A DNA stretch of 64,000 nucleotides from JADKHR01 sp041917295 (GTDB lineage Bacteria > Elusimicrobiota > Elusimicrobia > FEN-1173). The stretch is taken from assembly GCA_041917295.1 (NCBI GenBank), contig JAYRXX010000069.1:1-64000 (forward strand), read 5' to 3'. Below, one piece after another: positions 1-8,033 of the stretch; position 1 is the first letter of the stretch, and the number at the start of each line of letters is the position of its first letter. The translations under genes were made by a program, and so were the position numbers. The notes beneath the pieces were generated by a model. The model had not been told where the DNA came from and searched no databases. It saw nothing but the letters and a program-made list of their open reading frames with translations.

Positions 1-13
1 AACGAATGTTGCC

Positions 14-41
14 ATGCGGCAGAAATTATCTTGCCGCGCAT
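14..41. repeat. Imperfect hairpin near the left edge
   Basis: ATGCGGCA (14-21) faces TGCCGCGCAT (32-41) across a 10-base loop, with a two-base bulge. It lies in the AT-richer leader of the integron integrase. That is where an attI site or the last cassette site would be expected if the array runs off the left end. The core triplets of an attC site (RYYYAAC and GTTRRRY in proper spacing) are not convincingly present, so it is recorded only as an inverted repeat. Apart from this and the repeat at 164-190, I see nothing else in 1-224. Confidence 0.4.
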
Positions 42-163
42 CTGGACTGTAAATGCTGTTGCCGTTTCACCCATAGCGGAGCGTGCACTGTAACTCTACG
101 CGACAAACGGTAAAATTTCAATGAGATTTACCCGGCCCAACTCTTTATTAGGTAGAAACGACT

Positions 164-190
164 CTGTCAAAAATGGTATTGTTCCGACAG
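164..190. promoter_or_regulatory. Inverted repeat upstream of integrase, possible operator
   Basis: CTGTC (164-168) and GACAG (186-190) form a perfect 5-base inverted repeat separated by 17 bases, about 35 bases before the integrase start. Many integron integrase promoters are bound by LexA at CTGT-N8-ACAG sites. The half sites here are similar but the spacing is far longer, so SOS control is only a guess. Confidence 0.25.
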
Positions 191-224
191 ATCACTGTTT
201 ACGATAACGGAGACATTTTCATAT

Positions 225-1307
225 TTGAAATCCCCGAGTGCAACTAACGATTCCGAGGTTCTTCCAATGATACACCCGCAAGTGATTACTTTCAAGCCCT
301 CCGTTGTTCAATCAGCCCTCCAGCTGGAGGTGCCACCAAAACCTAAACTATTGGACCAATTGCGGGAAATAATTCGCTTGAAACATTATTCTATTCGAAC
401 CGAACAGAGCTATGTGGATTGGGCAAGACGATATATTTTTTTCCATGGGAAAAAACATCCGAAGGATATGGGGGCCAAAGAAATCGCGGCTTTTTTGACC
501 CACTTGGCCGTGGACAAGAACGTTTCGGCCAGCACACAAAACCAGGCGCTGAACGCTCTCATTTTCCTTTATAAGGAATTGCTACAGATTAGCGTGGGCG
601 ATATCGGGGACGTTGCGCGGGCAAAGCTTCCCATTCGCAGGCCCCTGGTGATGTCGCGGGATGAAGTGAGACGGGTAATTGAAAAAATGACCGGATTGCC
701 GCGGTTGATGGCGGAGCTCCTCTATGGGTCGGGGATGCGTCTCATGGAGTGTGCGCGGTTGCGGGTGAAAGACATTGATTTTGAGCGTAACGAGATTATG
801 GTCCGGGACGGCAAAGGGGGAAAAGACCGGGTCACAGTATTGCCCCAAACGTTGAAACCCGTTTTGGAACGGCATTTAGCCGAAGTGAAAGCGATCCATG
901 ACCGGGACCTTGCGGCAGGATTCGGGCACGTTTTTCTGCCCAACGCGCTGGCGGAAAAGTACCCTAACGCGGATCGGGAATGGGGTTGGCAATACGTTTT
1001 TCCAGGGCGTGGGATCTCAAAGGATCCCCGTTCGGGCCGCCAAGGCCGCCACCACATCCACGAAACAGCTCTCCAATCCGCCATGAAATTGGCGGTGCGA
1101 GCGGCCGGGTTGACGAAACCGGCCAGCGTTCACACCCTTCGGCACAGTTTTGCCACGCACATGTTGGAAGCGGGATACGACATTCGAACTGTGCAAGAGC
1201 TCCTCGGGCACAAGGACGTCAACACCACCATGATTTACACCCATGTCTTGAACCGCGGCGCCCAGGGTGTTCGAAGTCCCATGGATTTCTTGGGCTCGAA
1301 GTCGTAA
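225..1307 (+). CDS. intI: Integron integrase (IntI-type tyrosine recombinase)
   Basis: A site-specific tyrosine recombinase that inserts and excises gene cassettes at attI/attC sites. The SAM-like N-terminal DNA-binding domain covers about residues 40-120 and the catalytic domain about 135-345. Visible catalytic residues are R172, K200, H303-x2-R306, H329 and Y338. The insertion unique to integron integrases, which binds the extrahelical bases of attC, is clear at residues 240-262 (ALAEKYPNAD, REWGWQYVFP). The DPRSG and RHHIHE motifs that follow are also typical of IntI. The TTG at 225 gives 360 residues. The ATG at 267, preceded by GAGG with 8-base spacing, gives 346 residues and is at least as likely. 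The upstream leader is AT-richer than the rest of the window. No cassette lies downstream, so an array would be to the left of the window. The class is not assignable by eye. Confidence 0.93.
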   Translation: MKSPSATNDSEVLPMIHPQVITFKPSVVQSALQLEVPPKPKLLDQLREIIRLKHYSIRTEQSYVDWARRYIFFHGKKHPKDMGAKEIAAFLTHLAVDKNVSASTQNQALNALIFLYKELLQISVGDIGDVARAKLPIRRPLVMSRDEVRRVIEKMTGLPRLMAELLYGSGMRLMECARLRVKDIDFERNEIMVRDGKGGKDRVTVLPQTLKPVLERHLAEVKAIHDRDLAAGFGHVFLPNALAEKYPNADREWGWQYVFPGRGISKDPRSGRQGRHHIHETALQSAMKLAVRAAGLTKPASVHTLRHSFATHMLEAGYDIRTVQELLGHKDVNTTMIYTHVLNRGAQGVRSPMDFLGSKS

Positions 1308-1401
1308 CCAAATTAAGGGGTGGAAAAGGACGAAAAAAAGAGATTCCGGCTTCGGTGCGTGGGCTCGGTCCCGCGATTCGGTGGCAAGCCCCTAAAAAGA
1401 C

Positions 1402-1431
1402 TTGCGCCCACCCGGCATCGCGGTGTATCAT
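1402..1431 (+). promoter_or_regulatory. Candidate sigma-70 promoter
   Basis: TTGCGC (1402-1407) and TATCAT (1426-1431) are 18 bases apart and sit just upstream of the secreted protein gene at 1455. The rest of the 1308-1454 gap shows nothing recognisable except the ribosome binding site AGGGAGG before the start. Confidence 0.4.
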
Positions 1432-1454
1432 TCTGTTATCTCAAGGGAGGAACC

Positions 1455-2204
1455 ATGAACAAATCATTTTTTGTTGCGGTGTTGTTGTGGGGGGCGGGCT
1501 GGGTTTGTCCGGGCGTCGCGGGGGCCAAAGAGGCCGCGGAGGAGGCCCCGAAAGTCATTTCAGAAACCGTTTTTTACAAGGACATGTCGGCCTATTTTTA
1601 CGGCCAATTGCCGTTTATGAAAAAAGGGATCAAGTTTCTTGATGCGTCCAAAGAAATAACACCGTCGGAAGGAGCCGTCAGTTCCCTGGTTGTCCAGGGG
1701 CCTGGGGAAGCCAAGGATTCCAACGCGATCGGGACGAACATTCATGTCACAAAAGATTTGGTCCCTTATGTGGACAAAATTAAAACCGACAAAGAGGCGA
1801 TGCAATACGTGATGTTCTTGAGCCGCAAAGGGTTCCCTTGGATGGAATCGGTGAAATTTGATTATTTCCAAGACGTTCCCTTTGTGGCCTTGGACTATGT
1901 GGGGGTGTCCACGACGGCGTTGGCGTTGAACGGGATCAAACCGCCGAAAATCGGGGTTCAGCCTGCGAAAATGCTGGGCAAGAAATCGTTCGTGGTTATC
2001 CGCACGGTGGTGCCCTTGGACCAGCCGGCCTTGGCGGAGAAAAAAATAGTGTCCGGCGCCAATCCCATCGTGTTGACCGAACTGGCGGAAGCAACGGAAC
2101 GGGTTTCGGAAACGGGCGACTATTCGTTTTCGCTTCGCCGGTTTCCCGTCAAGCAGTTCGCGATTCAAAACCCGCTCATCAACCTTCGCAAACCGAAGAA
2201 ATAA
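1455..2204 (+). CDS. Secreted protein of unknown function
   Basis: A 249-residue protein starting at the ATG after GGGAGGAACC, which is a much better start than the upstream in-frame codons. Residues 1-24 look like a Sec signal peptide (MNKSFF, then a hydrophobic core ending near GVAGA), so the product is probably periplasmic or outer-membrane associated. The mature part is a mix of charged and beta-like segments without cysteines, membrane spans or a motif I recognise. It lies between the integrase and serS and is separated from serS by only 15 bases, so the two may be co-transcribed. Nothing in the sequence supports a function. Confidence 0.75.
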   Translation: MNKSFFVAVLLWGAGWVCPGVAGAKEAAEEAPKVISETVFYKDMSAYFYGQLPFMKKGIKFLDASKEITPSEGAVSSLVVQGPGEAKDSNAIGTNIHVTKDLVPYVDKIKTDKEAMQYVMFLSRKGFPWMESVKFDYFQDVPFVALDYVGVSTTALALNGIKPPKIGVQPAKMLGKKSFVVIRTVVPLDQPALAEKKIVSGANPIVLTELAEATERVSETGDYSFSLRRFPVKQFAIQNPLINLRKPKK

Positions 2205-2219
2205 AGGAAGGACGGTTCC

Positions 2220-3506
2220 ATGCTCGACATTAAGCGGGTCCGATCGGATCCGGACGGCGTGCGTTCGGCCCTGACCAACCGGGGCGGGCGGTTTCTCCCA
2301 AAGTTTGAGGAATTGCTGACCCTGGACAGTGCGCTGAGGTCGGTTCAAGCGGAAGTGGAACCGTTGCGCGCCCGTCGAAACCAGGCGGCGGACGAAATCG
2401 GCCGTCTCAAACGAGAAAAAAAAGACGCCGCGCCTCTTCTGAAAGAAATGGAAGAGCTTAAAGAGCGGATGAAAACCTTGGAAGCCCGCACCGCCGAGAG
2501 CGACGCGGCGGTTCAAGCCGCCCTCTTGGAACTCCCCAACATACCCCTCGCCTCGGTGCCGCCGGGCCGGGGCGCCGAAGACAACCGGGAAGTGCGCCGG
2601 TGGGGCATCCCGCGATCGTTTGGGTTCAAGCCCAAAGACCATCAGGAACTGGGCGAAAAATTGGGGATGATGGATTTCACTCGGTCGGCCAAAATTTCGG
2701 GTGCGCGGTTTGCGCTATTGACGGGCGTGGGGGCTCGATTGGAACGGGCGTTGATCAACTTTATGTTGGACATGCACACCACCGAGCACGGATACACGGA
2801 AGTGTTCCCGCCGTTTCTGGTCACCCGCCAAACCATGACGGGAACCGGCCAGCTTCCCAAATTCGCCGACGAGCTCTACGCAACGAAAGACGACGATTTG
2901 TTTTTGATCCCCACAGCGGAAGTGCCGCTCACCAATTTGTATCGAGACGAAGCCCTCGACGAGTCCTCTCTGCCGCGGGCGTTGTGCGCCTACACGGCGT
3001 GTTTCAGGCGGGAATCGGGCAGTTACGGCAAAGACACCCGCGGGCTGACGCGCAACCACCAGTTCAACAAAATCGAGCTGGTCCGGTTCGTGCGCCCGGA
3101 AGAATCGGAAGCCGAACTGGAACGGCTCACCGCCCACGCCGAAGCGGTGTTGCAACGGTTGGAGTTGCCCTATCGGGTGATGGCGTTATGCGCGGGGGAT
3201 CTGGGTTTTTCGTCGGCGAAAACATACGATTTGGAAGTGTGGGCCCCGGGCGAAAACGGCGGAAAAGGCCAGTGGCGGGAGATCTCGTCGTGTTCCACGT
3301 TCACGGATTTCCAGGCCCGGCGCATCGGCCTTCGATACAAAAAGCCGGACGGGTCCCGGGCGTTGCTTCACACCTTAAACGGGTCCGGCGTGGCCGTGGG
3401 TCGCACGATGGCGGCCCTGTTGGAAAATTTCCAAGAAGAAGACGGGTCGGTGGCGATCCCGTCGGCTCTCCGACCGTATCTCAACCACCTCGACCGGATT
3501 TGTTAG
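2220..3506 (+). CDS. serS: Seryl-tRNA synthetase
   Basis: Class II aminoacyl-tRNA synthetase that charges tRNA-Ser with serine, in the cytoplasm. The 428-residue length is typical. The N-terminal 100 residues form the charged helical arm (long runs of K/E/R around residues 35-95) that reads the long variable arm of tRNA-Ser. Motif 2 is visible near residues 261-275 (CFRRESGSYGKDT). Motif 3 is at about 386-402 (NGSG followed by GVAVGRTMAALLE). A TAEVPLT stretch near residue 238 belongs to the serine pocket. The ATG follows AAGGAAGG. A tRNA-Ser gene lies about 10 kb downstream in the window. Confidence 0.97.
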   Translation: MLDIKRVRSDPDGVRSALTNRGGRFLPKFEELLTLDSALRSVQAEVEPLRARRNQAADEIGRLKREKKDAAPLLKEMEELKERMKTLEARTAESDAAVQAALLELPNIPLASVPPGRGAEDNREVRRWGIPRSFGFKPKDHQELGEKLGMMDFTRSAKISGARFALLTGVGARLERALINFMLDMHTTEHGYTEVFPPFLVTRQTMTGTGQLPKFADELYATKDDDLFLIPTAEVPLTNLYRDEALDESSLPRALCAYTACFRRESGSYGKDTRGLTRNHQFNKIELVRFVRPEESEAELERLTAHAEAVLQRLELPYRVMALCAGDLGFSSAKTYDLEVWAPGENGGKGQWREISSCSTFTDFQARRIGLRYKKPDGSRALLHTLNGSGVAVGRTMAALLENFQEEDGSVAIPSALRPYLNHLDRIC

Positions 3507-3527
3507 CCGGGTTCGGACACGACAGCC

Positions 3528-4904
3528 TTGAACGGTAAACCCCGAACCGAGCCGCGCCGCGCGGTTCATCCGTGGTTTTTACGGTGGGGTTTGGTTGTTT
3601 TTGTGATGGCCAGCGCATGGCCCGCCGCGGCGGCGCCCTTGTCGTCCAAAGATCGGCGATATTTGTCTGGCGTCTACCAAGACAGCTGGGCGTGCTTGTC
3701 CCATTTTGTCAGCTCCGGGACGGGTCTTCCCTACGACACCAGCCGCCGCGGGTCCTCCACGTCCGCGGGAAACGTCGGTTTGTATTTGGCGGCGTGCGCG
3801 GTGGCGGGCCGAACGGGCCTCCTTGCTGAACCGGAAGCCAAATCCCGAATCGACGCGGTGTTGGCCTCGTTGGAAAAATGGCCCCGATTTCTGGGCGGAT
3901 TTCCCGTGACAAGGGTGAACGTGGACACCTTGGTTCCGACGGACGCAACGTTTTCCACAGTGGACGGGCTGTCCCACCTCACGGCCGGGCTGTTGACGGT
4001 CAAAGGGATCATACCCGCCTACGCGGCCCGAATCGATAAACTGTTGACGCCCATGAACTGGGGCGACCTCTATGACCCGGATCGGGGGCTGTATAAGGGC
4101 GGGTGGAACCTCGTCAAAAAAGATTTTCAGGTTCAACAAAAGGGATGGTTGTGGTACTACGGCGAGTTGGCTTCGGAAACCCGGTTTGGATACTTGTGGG
4201 GGATCGGCACCGGAGGGATTCCGTTGGAAAGTTGGGGCGCTTTGCCTCACCAAACGGAAACCAAAAACGGGTTCACGTATTTTGTGTCCGGGGGCGCGGG
4301 GGGGTTGGCTCCGGCTTTGGTGACGGGGATTTTTGTGGATGAAACAGACACGGAGCTGGGCCGCTCGGCGGCGCAGTTTGTTTGGGCCCAACGGCAGAAC
4401 GGCCAAATTATCGGAGCGCCGGCCTGGGGCCTGTCCCCGTCCGAAAGTCCCGACGGGAAAGAATTTTTGGCCTACGGTGCTCTCACAGAGGACGTGGTGG
4501 CTCCGGTGGGATCGGGTTTGGCGGCGATATATTACCCTCGCCAATCGGCGGACAATCTGCGTCGGATGGAAAAATACGGAGTTCGTGCGTCGTGGCGCGG
4601 TGACGGCCGCCGGTGGTCGTTTGGGTTTCGCGACAGCTGGGATTGGCGGACCGGACGGGTGTCGGAGGTTTACACCTGCGCGAACCAAGCGATGCTCTTC
4701 TTGTCGTTGGCCAATGTGCTTCACGACGGCGTGGTGTGGAAATCGGTGGGGGCGGATCCGCACATTCAACGGGCGATCCGCGACATTCCCGATTACGTTC
4801 AGCGGGACCCGACCCAACGAGCCCTCTGGGCCGAACGGGATTCCCTGCTGTATAAAGAACCCCCTAAAAGGGAAAAAACGAAAGGAGTAACCCATGGCTT
4901 TTGA
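3528..4904 (+). CDS. Secreted DUF3131-like protein
   Basis: A 458-residue protein, starting with TTG at 3528 and carrying a signal peptide-like segment at about residues 19-36 (WGLVVFVMASAWPAAAA). The mature N-terminus (W-A-C-L-SHFVSSGTGLPYDT, later SAGNVGLYLAA) resembles the DUF3131 pattern. That family has an (alpha/alpha)-barrel-like fold found in secreted and membrane proteins of polysaccharide metabolism. Many tryptophans and aromatic residues would suit carbohydrate binding, but I see no identifiable catalytic pair. The end overlaps the helicase start by 11 bases, and the helicase ribosome binding site lies inside this gene. A glycoside hydrolase role is inference only. Confidence 0.7.
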   Translation: MNGKPRTEPRRAVHPWFLRWGLVVFVMASAWPAAAAPLSSKDRRYLSGVYQDSWACLSHFVSSGTGLPYDTSRRGSSTSAGNVGLYLAACAVAGRTGLLAEPEAKSRIDAVLASLEKWPRFLGGFPVTRVNVDTLVPTDATFSTVDGLSHLTAGLLTVKGIIPAYAARIDKLLTPMNWGDLYDPDRGLYKGGWNLVKKDFQVQQKGWLWYYGELASETRFGYLWGIGTGGIPLESWGALPHQTETKNGFTYFVSGGAGGLAPALVTGIFVDETDTELGRSAAQFVWAQRQNGQIIGAPAWGLSPSESPDGKEFLAYGALTEDVVAPVGSGLAAIYYPRQSADNLRRMEKYGVRASWRGDGRRWSFGFRDSWDWRTGRVSEVYTCANQAMLFLSLANVLHDGVVWKSVGADPHIQRAIRDIPDYVQRDPTQRALWAERDSLLYKEPPKREKTKGVTHGF

Positions 4905-6114
4905 TGAACTGAATTTGCATTCGGACCTGTTGCGGGCAACGGAGGCGTTGGGATGGAAAGACCCCACGCCCATTCAACAGCAGGCGATCCCGCCTGTCCT
5001 GGAAGGCCGCGACGTGTTGGGGGCGGCCCAAACCGGAAGCGGAAAAACGGCGGCGTTTGCCCTTCCCATTTTGAACCATTTGGCCCAAGATCGGCGGCCG
5101 GGTCCGCGGGTGCTGGTGTTGGTCCCCACGCGGGAGTTGGCGGTGCAAGTAACAGAAACGTTTCAGAGCCTTTCGCAATTCACGCAGTTCAAGGTGGCCA
5201 CCATTGTGGGCGGGGTGGGTTACGATCAGCAGAGGAAGGCGGTATCGGACGGAGTGGACGTGGTGGTGGCCACCCCGGGCCGATTGCTGGACCATTTGCA
5301 AAACCGGGCGTTCACGTTGGCGCGGGTGGACCATCTGGTGTTGGACGAAGCCGACCGCATGTTGGACATGGGCTTTTTGCCCGACATCAAATCCATTATC
5401 CACCGGGTTCCCGGGGATCGGCAGACGTTGTTGTTTTCGGCCACCCTCGTGCCCGAGGTGGAACGGATCGCCGCTTTTGCCTTAAAGGATCCTCTTCGCA
5501 TCGAGGTGGCCCGCCCGGCCACGGTGGCGGAAGGCATCAGCCAAATTTTGTATCCCGTGATTCAGGAACAAAAAACCGATCTGCTGATAACGCTGTTGAA
5601 AAACACGGAAATGAGGTCGGTGCTGGTATTTACCCGCACCAAACACGGGGCGGACCGGCTGGCCCACCGGCTGGAGAAGGCCGGGTACCCGGCGGAAGTG
5701 CTGCATTCCAACCGAACCCAGCGGGAACGGACCGAGGCCATGGACAATTTTAAGGCCGGCAAATCCCAGATTCTGGTGGCCACGGACATTGCGGCCCGGG
5801 GCATCGACGTTAAAGACATTTCCCACGTCATTAATTATGACGTTCCTCAGCATCCGGAAGATTACGTCCACCGCGTGGGCCGGACCGCCCGGGCGTACGG
5901 CGTGGGCGACGCGTTGACGTTGATGGACCCGTTGGAACAGGTGCACGTGACGGACATCGAGCGGTTCACCAATTTGGTGTTTCCCCGAGCGGTGGTGCCG
6001 AACTTTCCCTACAAAATCCCGCCGAAACTGGAAGCCCCCAAAACGAGCCACAAAACAGCCTGGGACCGGGTGTGGAGCCGAGGCCACACCGCCGCGTCGC
6101 GCCGCCGCCGATAA
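4894..6114 (+). CDS. rhlE: DEAD-box ATP-dependent RNA helicase (RhlE type)
   Basis: RNA-dependent ATPase that remodels RNA duplexes in ribosome assembly or mRNA decay. All core motifs are visible in 406 residues: Q motif (TPIQQQA, about 26-32), motif I AAQTGSGKT (about 44-52), Ia PTRELA, Ib TPGRLLD, motif II VLDEAD (about 149-154), motif III SAT (about 182), motif V ATDIAARGID and motif VI HRVGRTAR (about 326). The short basic C-terminal tail (SRGHTAASRRRR) is typical of the RhlE group. The start is an ATG after AAAGGAG and overlaps the preceding gene. Which of RhlE or another DEAD-box subgroup it is cannot be settled by eye. Confidence 0.93.
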   Translation: MAFDELNLHSDLLRATEALGWKDPTPIQQQAIPPVLEGRDVLGAAQTGSGKTAAFALPILNHLAQDRRPGPRVLVLVPTRELAVQVTETFQSLSQFTQFKVATIVGGVGYDQQRKAVSDGVDVVVATPGRLLDHLQNRAFTLARVDHLVLDEADRMLDMGFLPDIKSIIHRVPGDRQTLLFSATLVPEVERIAAFALKDPLRIEVARPATVAEGISQILYPVIQEQKTDLLITLLKNTEMRSVLVFTRTKHGADRLAHRLEKAGYPAEVLHSNRTQRERTEAMDNFKAGKSQILVATDIAARGIDVKDISHVINYDVPQHPEDYVHRVGRTARAYGVGDALTLMDPLEQVHVTDIERFTNLVFPRAVVPNFPYKIPPKLEAPKTSHKTAWDRVWSRGHTAASRRRR

Positions 6115-6127
6115 TCTTAAATAACCA

Positions 6128-6164
6128 TTGAAATTTTTGGTTTGGGGGGTTATACTCACCCCAA
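6128..6164 (+). promoter_or_regulatory. Promoter with inverted repeat around the -10
   Basis: TTGAAA (6128-6133) and TATACT (6151-6156) are separated by 17 bases, a strong sigma-70-like promoter for the pilB gene at 6194. TTGGGG (6142-6147) and CCCCAA (6159-6164) form a 6-base inverted repeat with an 11-base spacer that brackets the -10 box. That position would suit a repressor operator. Confidence 0.6.
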
Positions 6165-6193
6165 GGACAGTTCACACCACGAGGGAACGCTGA

Positions 6194-8032
6194 ATGGCGC
6201 AAAACGCAACCGCAGGCACCCGCAAAACGGTTAAAGACATCATCGCCGACGCTCATATCGTCGCCCCGGTGGACCTCAACCGTGCCGAGGAAGAAGCCGC
6301 CAAAAGCAAAAAACCCCTTCAGCAGGTGGTGGTGGACATGGGTTTGGCTGACCGGATGGCCGTTCTCCAGGCCTTGGCGGCGGAATGGAAAGTGAAACCG
6401 GTGGATTTTGACGATCTCCGAATCCAAACCGACGTGGCGAAACTGTTGTCGGACGCCACGGCCCGCAAAATGTTTTGCCTGCCGTTCATTCGCGAGGACG
6501 GGTTCATTTTGGTGGCCATGGCCGATCCGCGCGATCCCCTGCTGTTGGAAGAAATCCGCATCAAGTCCGGCGACGAAGTGCGTCCCTTTTTGGCTCTCCC
6601 CGACGACATCATCAAAGAGCTCGACAAAATTTACGGCACACAGATGGCCGACGACACGCCCCAGGAACCCGAACAATCCCTGGAAGATGTGGCTGAAGAA
6701 AAAACCCGGGAAATCATGGAATCGTTCCGGGACTCGGACCAAGTGGAAACCATGGTCAAAAAGGCCGACCTGCTGGAAGTGGACGCGTCGGCCCCAGAAG
6801 TGGAACGGATCATCAACGCGATCATTTTGTCGGCCATCCAGCAGAAGGCCTCGGACATTCACGTGGAACCCATCGAGGATCCGATGGGCAAAAAGTCCCG
6901 GGTTATTGTGCGGTTCCGGGTGGACGGGTTTTTAAAAGAGGCGCCGTTTCGAATCCCGTGGATGTTCCGCTTTGCCATTTTGGCCAAAATTAAAATCATG
7001 AGCCAAAGCATGAACCTCACGGAACGGCGGATTCCCCAATCGGGCCGCATCGAGGTGATGGCCAAAGGGCGGCCCATCGAGTTTCGGGTGGAAACGATCC
7101 CGACGGTGTACGGCGAATCGGCCAGCATGCGGTTGTTGGACCGCAAGAACGTGAACGTGGACATCCAAAAAATCGGATTCCTGCCTGACATTCTCCAGCG
7201 GGTGCTGGACCAACTGCGCGGCGTGGGCGGCAAAAAGAATTTCGGAATGATATTGGTCACCGGCCCCACGGGGTCGGGCAAAACCACCACGTTGTATGCG
7301 TGCCTCAACCACATCAACCGGCCCGACATCCGCATTTTGACCGCCGAAAACCCGGTGGAATACAACATCGACGGCATCGTGCAGGTGGCGGTGAACCCCG
7401 ACATTTCGTTGGGCAAAGACCGGGTGTTCAATTTTGCCACGGCGTTGCGGTCGTTTTTGCGGTTGGACCCGGACGTGATCATGGTGGGCGAAATCCGCGA
7501 TAAAGAGACCGCCACCATCGGCATGGAAGCGGCCATGACCGGCCACTTGGTTCTGTCCACGATCCACACCAACGACGCGGCGTCCACGGTGTCGCGTTTG
7601 GCCGAAATGGGCCCGCCGGCTTATTTGGTGAGCAGTACGCTTAAGGCGGTGTTGGCGCAACGGCTGTGCCGGGGGCTTTGCCCGGGGTGCAAAACGCCGA
7701 TCGCGCCTTCCGCCGACGAAAAAGAAATTTTCCGCATGAACGGATTTGAGTTGCCCGACGACACCATGGTGTACCAGGGCAAAGGATGCAAGCTGTGCAA
7801 CGGAACCGGGTTCAAAGGGCGGATGGGCATTCACGAGTTGCTGATCATGGACGAAACCGTGCGCCGCGTGGCGCTCACCGACATGACCGCCGACAGCATC
7901 CGCAACGCCGCGATTTTCCATTCGCCCCAGCGGATGCGGACCATGGTCCAAGACGGGTTGATCAAGGTGCTTCAAGGCACCACCACGTTGTCGGAAGTGC
8001 TGGGCGTGGTGATTAAGGAAAAGGAAGAGTAA
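6194..8032 (+). CDS. pilB: Type IV pilus assembly / type II secretion ATPase (PilB/GspE)
   Basis: Hexameric cytoplasmic ATPase that powers assembly of type IV pili or type II secretion pseudopili. The N-terminal MshE/GspE-N domain spans about residues 15-150 and is followed by an acidic linker. The catalytic domain has Walker A GPTGSGKTT (about 356-364), an Asp box, Walker B LDPDVIMVGEIRD (about 425-437) and a His box (LSTIHTND). The tetracysteine zinc motif of PilB/GspE, which PilT lacks, is present as CRGLCPGC (about 492-499) and GCKLCNGTG (about 532). The 612-residue length is in the family range. A retraction ATPase gene (pilT) lies at 27911, which favours a pilus role. No pilin or PilC gene is next to it. 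It has its own promoter. Confidence 0.92.
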   Translation: MAQNATAGTRKTVKDIIADAHIVAPVDLNRAEEEAAKSKKPLQQVVVDMGLADRMAVLQALAAEWKVKPVDFDDLRIQTDVAKLLSDATARKMFCLPFIREDGFILVAMADPRDPLLLEEIRIKSGDEVRPFLALPDDIIKELDKIYGTQMADDTPQEPEQSLEDVAEEKTREIMESFRDSDQVETMVKKADLLEVDASAPEVERIINAIILSAIQQKASDIHVEPIEDPMGKKSRVIVRFRVDGFLKEAPFRIPWMFRFAILAKIKIMSQSMNLTERRIPQSGRIEVMAKGRPIEFRVETIPTVYGESASMRLLDRKNVNVDIQKIGFLPDILQRVLDQLRGVGGKKNFGMILVTGPTGSGKTTTLYACLNHINRPDIRILTAENPVEYNIDGIVQVAVNPDISLGKDRVFNFATALRSFLRLDPDVIMVGEIRDKETATIGMEAAMTGHLVLSTIHTNDAASTVSRLAEMGPPAYLVSSTLKAVLAQRLCRGLCPGCKTPIAPSADEKEIFRMNGFELPDDTMVYQGKGCKLCNGTGFKGRMGIHELLIMDETVRRVALTDMTADSIRNAAIFHSPQRMRTMVQDGLIKVLQGTTTLSEVLGVVIKEKEE

Positions 8033-8033
8033 G

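Noticed and set aside
164..190. LexA box in front of the integrase
   Set aside because: The half sites resemble CTGT/ACAG but are separated by far more than the usual eight bases, so it is reported only as an inverted repeat.
1..224. attC site
   Set aside because: One GCCCAAC near 134 fits the RYYYAAC core, but no GTTRRRY partner at suitable spacing was found.
3579..4973. 464-codon open frame on the - strand
   Set aside because: Antisense to the DUF3131-like gene and the start of the helicase; low complexity, Pro/Arg-rich, no start signal. The + strand frame has a signal peptide and good coupling to its neighbour.
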